Origin: an uncultured Pseudomonadota bacterium
Lineage (GTDB): Bacteria > Pseudomonadota > Gammaproteobacteria > Burkholderiales > SG8-41
Assembly (NCBI GenBank): GCA_946885605.1
Contig: CAMPGR010000122.1
Span: 1 to 11,416, forward strand
Direction: 5' to 3'
Length of the DNA: 11,416 nt
This document shows positions 7,221 to 11,416 of the stretch, piece by piece. The translations under genes were made by a program, and so were the position numbers. The notes beneath the pieces were generated by a model, which had not been told where the DNA came from, did not search any database, and saw only the letters and a list, made by a program, of their open reading frames with translations. Numbering within the stretch: position 1 is the first letter of the stretch; each line of letters opens with the position of its first letter.

Positions 7221-8624
7221 ATGGAGCAGCCCCGTTACCCGCTGGAAGCGCTCTTTGGACGCGTCCTTTCCCCATTCGAGAGCTTCCTGCGCCGCACGAG
7301 CACGGGCGGCATCGTCCTCATCGCGACGACACTCATTGCGCTCGGGCTTGCCACCGCGATCGGGGACGAAGCGCTGCAGCGCTTTTGGGAATCGCCGTTT
7401 TCGATCTCCGCGGGCGACCGATTCAAGCTGGAGCTCACCTGGCGGCACTGGGTGAACGACGGGCTGATGGCGCTGTTCTTTCTGCTCGTCGGCCTCGAGC
7501 TCAAGCGCGAGATACTGGTGGGTGAACTCTCTTCCTTGAGGGATTCCGCGCTCCCGGTGGCGGCCGCGCTCGGCGGCATGATCGTGCCGGCACTCATCTA
7601 CGCGGCCTTCAATGCTGGCACACCGACCGCGTCGGGATGGGGTATCCCGATGGCGACCGACATCGCCTTCGCGATCGGGATACTGGTGCTGCTCGCCTCG
7701 CGCATTCCGCGCAACCTCATCATCTTCCTCACCGCCCTCGCCATAGCCGACGATCTGGGCGCCGTGCTCGTCATCGCGATTTTCTACACAGCGGATCTCG
7801 ATGTGAAAGCGCTCGTCACGGCGCTGATTCTCTTCGCGGCACTGGTGCTGCTCAATCGCGGCGGCATCCGTCATCCCCTGCCCTATGCGCTGGTTGGAGT
7901 GCTCCTGTGGCTCGCGGTACACGCATCCGGCGTGCATGCGACGCTCGCCGGAATACTCCTTGCCCTCGCGATACCGGCGCGCCCAGCCTACTCGCCTGTC
8001 CAATTCGAGCAGCGCATCGAGGAGCTTCATGCCGCCTTTCGCGCCCACCGCCTCGACGTCGACACGCCGGACGATCCGCTCAGCAATCAGCGCATGGCCT
8101 CGATCGCCGAGGCCATGAAGCATTCAGCGGAGGCGGTGCAAAGCCCGCTGCAACGCATCGAGCACAGCCTTACGCCATGGGTCACGTTCGTCGTCCTTCC
8201 GATCTTCGCGCTCGCCAATGCCGGGATCGATTTGCGCGCAGTCGCCTGGGCAGAAGCCTTGACGAATAACGTGACGCAGGGCGTGCTCGCGGGGCTGGTG
8301 CTCGGCAAATTCGCCGGCATCAGCAGTTTCAGCTGGCTCGCCGTGCGGCTCGGCCTCGCCCGCCTGCCCGCCGGCGTCGAATGGAGGCATCTGCTCGGCG
8401 CCGCCTGGCTGGGCGGCATCGGATTTACCATGTCGCTGTTCATCGCACAGCTTGCCTTCCGCGACCCGGCGCTCGTGGCGCAGGCGAAGCTCGGCATTCT
8501 GCTCGCCTCGGCGACTTCGGCCGCGATCGGCCTCGCGTGGCTGCTCTGCGCCGGATCATCGCGCGAGCGGCGCGGCGGATCGCCCGCGGCGGCGCCGGTC
8601 AGCACACTGAAGGAACGCGTATGA
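7221..8624 (+). CDS. nhaA: Na+/H+ antiporter NhaA
   Basis: A 467-residue inner-membrane antiporter that exports Na+ in exchange for H+ and regulates cytoplasmic pH and sodium. Hallmark residues are present: D147 in MATDIAFAIG (E. coli D133 equivalent), D177-D178 in ADDLGAV (E. coli D163-D164), and K363 in LGKFAGI (E. coli K300). The 30-residue spacing from D147 to D177 equals that in E. coli. GIGFTMSLFI (399-408) is also typical. It is longer than the 388-residue E. coli protein because of a hydrophilic, helix-forming insertion (about 255-315) and a C-terminal tail; long NhaA forms with such an insertion occur in other bacteria. I chose the ATG at 7221 over earlier in-frame starts that lie within pdhB; no clear Shine-Dalgarno is visible. 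The stop overlaps the E2 start as ATGA. Its place within a dehydrogenase operon is unusual. Confidence 0.95.
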   Translation: MEQPRYPLEALFGRVLSPFESFLRRTSTGGIVLIATTLIALGLATAIGDEALQRFWESPFSISAGDRFKLELTWRHWVNDGLMALFFLLVGLELKREILVGELSSLRDSALPVAAALGGMIVPALIYAAFNAGTPTASGWGIPMATDIAFAIGILVLLASRIPRNLIIFLTALAIADDLGAVLVIAIFYTADLDVKALVTALILFAALVLLNRGGIRHPLPYALVGVLLWLAVHASGVHATLAGILLALAIPARPAYSPVQFEQRIEELHAAFRAHRLDVDTPDDPLSNQRMASIAEAMKHSAEAVQSPLQRIEHSLTPWVTFVVLPIFALANAGIDLRAVAWAEALTNNVTQGVLAGLVLGKFAGISSFSWLAVRLGLARLPAGVEWRHLLGAAWLGGIGFTMSLFIAQLAFRDPALVAQAKLGILLASATSAAIGLAWLLCAGSSRERRGGSPAAAPVSTLKERV

Positions 8625-9724
8625 AAATCTTCAAGCTGCCCGATCTCGGCGAAGGCCTGCAGGAAGCCGAGATCGTCAAATGGCTGGTCGCTGTGGGCGA
8701 CGAGGTCAAGGCCGATCAGCCGATGGTATCGGTCGAAACGGCGAAGGCGATCGTCGACATACCGGCGCCCTATTCCGGACGCATCGTGAAGCTCTACGGC
8801 GCGCCCGGCGAAATCGCCCATATCGGTGCGCCGCTCGTTGCCTTCGAAGGCGAAGGCGAAACGCCGGACGCGGGCACCGTGGTCGGCAAGGTGGAGGTGG
8901 GACAGAAAGTGGTTGCCGCAGCGCCCGCCCCGGCGGTACCGGCCGCCGGCGGAATCAAGGCAACGCCCGCCGTGCGCGCGCTCGCCCGCAAGTTGAACGT
9001 CGATCTCGCGATGGTGACGCCCACGGGCGCCGACGGCCTCATCACCGCGCACGACGTGCAGCGCGCCGCAAAAGTGCTCGCCGAGACCGGGCCGATCGAA
9101 ATCCTGCGCGGCGTGCGGCGCGTCATGGCGCAGAACATGGAGCTCGCGAACGCCGAAGTCGCCTCGGCGACAATCATGGACGACAGCGACATCGATGGCT
9201 GGCCACAGGGGACACACGTCATGCTGCGCCTGATCCGCGCGCTCGTTGCCGGCTGCCGCGCCGAGCCCTCGCTCAACGCGTGGTACGACAGCGAAAAGAT
9301 CGGGCGCTGGGTGCTGAAGAAAGTCGATGTGGGAATCGCCGTCGATACGCCCGACGGACTGCTCGTTCCCGTGCTGCGCAACGTCGAGTCACGCAGCGTG
9401 GACGACCTCGAGCGCGGGCTCGAGCGGCTCGTCGCCGACGCGCGTGCCCGCCGGGTTCCACCCGAGGAGCTGCGCGGCAATACGATCACCCTTTCCAATT
9501 ACGGCACGATCTCCGGCCGCTATGCCTCCCCAGTCGTGCTGCCGCCCACGGTTGCGATACTGGGCGCCGGAAGGATTGCAAAACAGGTCGCCGTTGTCGA
9601 AAACCAGCCGGCGGTGCGCCGCATGCTGCCGCTCTCGCTCACTTTCGATCATCGCGTGGTGACCGGCGGCGAGGCGGGCCGCTTCCTCAATGCGGTGATC
9701 GCCGACCTGCAGCTTGTCGAATAG
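8621..9724 (+). CDS. pdhC: dihydrolipoamide acyltransferase, E2 of pyruvate dehydrogenase
   Basis: A 367-residue E2 core subunit that transfers the acyl group from lipoate to CoA. One lipoyl domain (1-76) has the lipoylated lysine K42 in VETAKAIVD. A short Ala/Pro linker (about 97-112) leads to a peripheral-subunit-binding domain (114-150: ATPAVRALARKL, GADGLITAHDV). The catalytic domain (about 160-367) contains TLSNYGTISGRYA and SLTFDHRVVTGGEA. H344 is the catalytic histidine; the usual DHRxxDG motif reads DHRVVTGG, so T348 stands where aspartate is expected. I recall a TGG form in some proteobacterial E2 relatives, so this may be a subfamily trait. AAGGA at 8610-8614 precedes the ATG, which overlaps the nhaA stop by four bases. 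No E3 gene follows, so dihydrolipoyl dehydrogenase must be encoded elsewhere. The substrate class (pyruvate or branched) is likely pyruvate but not proven. Confidence 0.92.
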   Translation: MKIFKLPDLGEGLQEAEIVKWLVAVGDEVKADQPMVSVETAKAIVDIPAPYSGRIVKLYGAPGEIAHIGAPLVAFEGEGETPDAGTVVGKVEVGQKVVAAAPAPAVPAAGGIKATPAVRALARKLNVDLAMVTPTGADGLITAHDVQRAAKVLAETGPIEILRGVRRVMAQNMELANAEVASATIMDDSDIDGWPQGTHVMLRLIRALVAGCRAEPSLNAWYDSEKIGRWVLKKVDVGIAVDTPDGLLVPVLRNVESRSVDDLERGLERLVADARARRVPPEELRGNTITLSNYGTISGRYASPVVLPPTVAILGAGRIAKQVAVVENQPAVRRMLPLSLTFDHRVVTGGEAGRFLNAVIADLQLVE

Positions 9725-9729
9725 AAGAT

Positions 9730-10032
9730 TCAGTTCTTCCATCCGTCCGCGCGATCGCCGGACAATTTCGTGTAATTGATGTTCCACGGCGTGATGCGCG
9801 GGCGCTCTCCGCCGTACGGATTTACCGCATGGAAGTACTCGGCTGGGAAGAGCAGGAGTGAGCCGGGATACAAGTCCGGCATGAGAAGCTTTGTCACCCG
9901 GCCGCGCTCGCGCTCGACGGCGAAGTCCACGACCCCCGTGCCGGCTGCGGCAAGCAGCTGCACCTTCACGTCAGGCGGCCATACCGGCACTTCTTCGCCG
10001 GAATGCGAACGGTCTCCGGAATCAACGTCTAC
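9730..10032 (-). pseudogene. C-terminal fragment of a 2OG-Fe(II) oxygenase-like protein
   Basis: The readable segment begins around 10032 (VDVDSGDRSHSGEE) and ends with GWKN and a TGA at 9730-9732. DLYPGSLLLFPAEYFHAVNP and GGERPRIT fit the last strands of a double-stranded beta-helix oxygenase: the histidine in YFHAV would be the distal iron ligand and the following arginine would bind 2-oxoglutarate. The upstream half with the HxD iron-binding motif is absent. A GTG at 9990 could start an 86-residue product, but it would lack the catalytic core. It converges on pdhC with only five bases between the stops. The family call rests on the C-terminal pattern alone. Confidence 0.6.
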
Positions 10033-10066
10033 CCTCCCCGGTAATCGTTTGGCAATCGTTTTTTTG

Positions 10067-10297
10067 TCAGCGCTCCACAGGCCACTTGCGGTCGTTCCAG
10101 TCCACCATCCCGTCCTTCAGGTTGTAGACCTGCTCGAAGCCCAGACCGCAGAGCATCGCAGCGGCGGTCGTGCTGCGAACGCCGGAACGGCATACGGCAA
10201 CGATCGGCCGGGTGCGGTGCGCGTCGAGTTCGCCCGCACGCGACGCCAGCTCGCGCAGCGGGATCAGGACGCTGCCGCCGATGTGCCCCAGCTCACC
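10067..10297 (-). pseudogene. rhodanese-like domain, N-terminally truncated
   Basis: This is the C-terminal two-thirds of a single rhodanese domain. It begins directly at GELGHIGGSVLIPLREL and retains the active-site loop VAVCRSGVRS (Cys-x-x-Gly-x-Arg), followed by AAAMLCGLGF, VYNLKDGMVDW and KWPVER before the TGA at 10067-10069. The first part of the domain and its start codon are missing: upstream, the same frame runs antiparallel-free through the end of the TauD-like gene as nonsense sequence. The homologous part starts at the very codons that end the TauD-like gene (its stop is 10293-10295). A sulfurtransferase role is what the intact family would have; this copy is probably inactive for lack of an N-terminal half. 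Confidence 0.8.
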
Positions 10298-11328
10298 AGA
10301 GCGGTACGTTGAGCTTCGTTTCCTTGAGGACGATGCCGCCGCGATCGCCGATCGTGATTGATCCGTAACGCTGGCGGAAGCTGTCGGGCAGCGGCCGGTC
10401 GCCCGGGACGGACAGCCACAGCCGCAGCATGTGGCGACGCTTGTCGGGCTCCGGCCGGTCCCTGAAGCCCATGCGATCGTGCAGCAGCGAGTGGTTGTAG
10501 ACGAATTGCATGTCACCCGGCTCAAGCCCCATGGCGAGGTTGAGGCGCGGGTCGTTGGCGAGGCTGTCGAACAGGTCGAGCGCCTCGACGTGGGCGGGCG
10601 TCAGCCGCATGGCGTCCGGAAAGCGCTGGGCGCTGTCGATGTACTGGCGCTGGTAGATGCCGGTCAGCTGTCCAGCATGCCAGTTCAGCACGGGAATCTC
10701 GAAATAGGGCTTCTGGCCCTCCGGCACCTCGCCCCGGCGGTCCGTGGCGATGGGGTCGAACAGCAGCCGCGCAAGATCCGGCCGGCGGCGGCGCATCTCG
10801 TTGTAGATGGTGAGGGTGGACACCAAGAGGGATTCGCCGCCTTCCAGCGCATCCCGCAGGCACAGCAGCCCCACCACGTCGGCGGAATCGGTGTGGAAGG
10901 TCTGGCGCTCGGCGGTCTGGTAGATCCGCGTCTTCGGATCGGCGGCGTTGGCGCCGGTGTCGCGGACATGGCCGAGGACGTGGCCCTGGGCATTCTGCGA
11001 GCGCGCGCCGCCGATGTGGGCGCCGACGCCGCAGAAGATCGTCGCGGCCAGCCTGGCCGCGTAGGACTTCGAAGCCGATGCCATGGATCAGCGTCTCGCG
11101 CAGTTCGGCCAGATGAGCGCCGAATCGCGGCAGGGGGAAGTCCGCCGCGGTCAGCGCGCCGATGTCGTCGGAGCGGGCGAGATAGGCCGAAGCGGCTGCC
11201 TCCAGTTCGGCGATGTCTCCGGCCGACAGGCGCACCAGCCAGCGATCGGGATGCCTTGCCATGTCCTCGCCCAGCCAGGCGGCGGGGGCCTCGATCGCGT
11301 GCGCCGGCATGTCGGCTGACGTATTCAT
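10293..11328 (-). pseudogene. TauD/TfdA-family dioxygenase, frameshifted
   Basis: A 2-oxoglutarate/Fe(II)-dependent dioxygenase of the TauD/TfdA family, split by one frame change. The 5' part (MNTSADMPAH to GIGFEVLRG) reads from the ATG at 11326-11328, with GGGAG seven bases upstream. The 3' part (ARLAATIFCGVGAHIGG to LKETKLNVPLW) reads in another frame and ends at 10293. The switch lies at about 11043-11061. The 3' part retains the iron ligands HTD in FHTDSAD and the distal histidine in YNHSLLHDR, and an arginine in RRHMLRLWLSVPG for 2-oxoglutarate. The total length of 1036 bases is one more than a multiple of three. Relatives have several more residues between LRG and the GVGAHIG motif, so a small deletion of about 20 bases is likelier than a single-base insertion. 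A sequencing or assembly error at the GC-rich hairpin remains possible, in which case the gene may be intact. The substrate is unknown. Confidence 0.85.
11043..11061 (-). repeat. GC-rich hairpin at the frameshift site
   Basis: CGCGGCCA and TGGCCGCG form a perfect eight-base-pair inverted repeat around a GGC loop. It lies exactly where the TauD-like reading frame changes. Such hairpins promote deletions in cells and also cause sequencing or assembly errors. Confidence 0.85.
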
Positions 11329-11416
11329 CCTTGATCTCCCCGAACGCTCTCCAAGCCTGCCCGAGCGGGCCCAATGCAGATTGCTGCCGTCGGCGTTCCT
11401 TGGCAAGCGCCGGAGG

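Noticed and set aside
7176..8123. Long minus-strand open frame opposite nhaA
   Set aside because: Its product is highly charged and low-complexity, with no motif; nhaA on the other strand has all family hallmarks.
9724..9739. Small hairpin between pdhC and the converging fragment as a terminator
   Set aside because: The stem is only five base pairs and no T-run follows on either strand.
10041..10066. T-run with a duplicated AATCGTTT as an intrinsic terminator
   Set aside because: The two copies are direct rather than inverted, so no stem precedes the T-run.

Overview
The window looks like chromosomal DNA of a GC-rich Pseudomonadota bacterium, most likely beta- or gamma-proteobacterial. The grounds are an alpha/beta-type E1 pyruvate dehydrogenase with a separate E2, an outer-membrane barrel ending in phenylalanine, a TonB receptor relic, and an NhaA antiporter. 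No rRNA, tRNA, CRISPR array, transposase or intact mobile element was seen. The species cannot be named from the sequence.

Layout: (1) Positions 1-1554 hold two decayed genes: a TonB-dependent siderophore receptor broken by many frame changes and a stop, joined near 1210 to a remnant of a PepSY-type inner-membrane protein. (2) Positions 1578-4895 hold four intact plus-strand genes: a small exported Cys/His-rich protein (DUF2946-like), an outer-membrane beta-barrel with a His-rich segment, a periplasmic cupredoxin-fold protein that lacks the blue-copper cysteine, and a polytopic inner-membrane protein. The last one has a predicted signal-peptide cleavage site that would expose an N-terminal histidine. 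The final three genes are tightly packed (gaps of 11 and 2 bases). I read this set as a candidate metal-handling module, possibly for copper; that is inference. (3) Positions 4896-5114 are intergenic, with a 16-base tandem duplication and a weak promoter candidate. (4) Positions 5115-9724 form an operon coding for pyruvate (or related 2-oxoacid) dehydrogenase E1 alpha, E1 beta, a Na+/H+ antiporter NhaA, and E2. nhaA is embedded between E1 beta and E2 and overlaps the E2 start by an ATGA. No E3 lies in the window. A palindromic repeat forms the last codons of E1 alpha. (5) Positions 9730-11328, on the minus strand, hold three damaged genes: the C-terminal end of a 2OG-Fe(II) oxygenase-like protein, the C-terminal half of a rhodanese, and a TauD-like dioxygenase with one frameshift at a GC-rich hairpin.

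The intact dehydrogenase operon would feed acetyl-CoA to central metabolism. The metal module would act across the outer membrane, periplasm and inner membrane. Both flanks are decaying accessory DNA. The most interesting leads are the metal module with its candidate N-terminal histidine brace, and the antiporter nested in the dehydrogenase operon.
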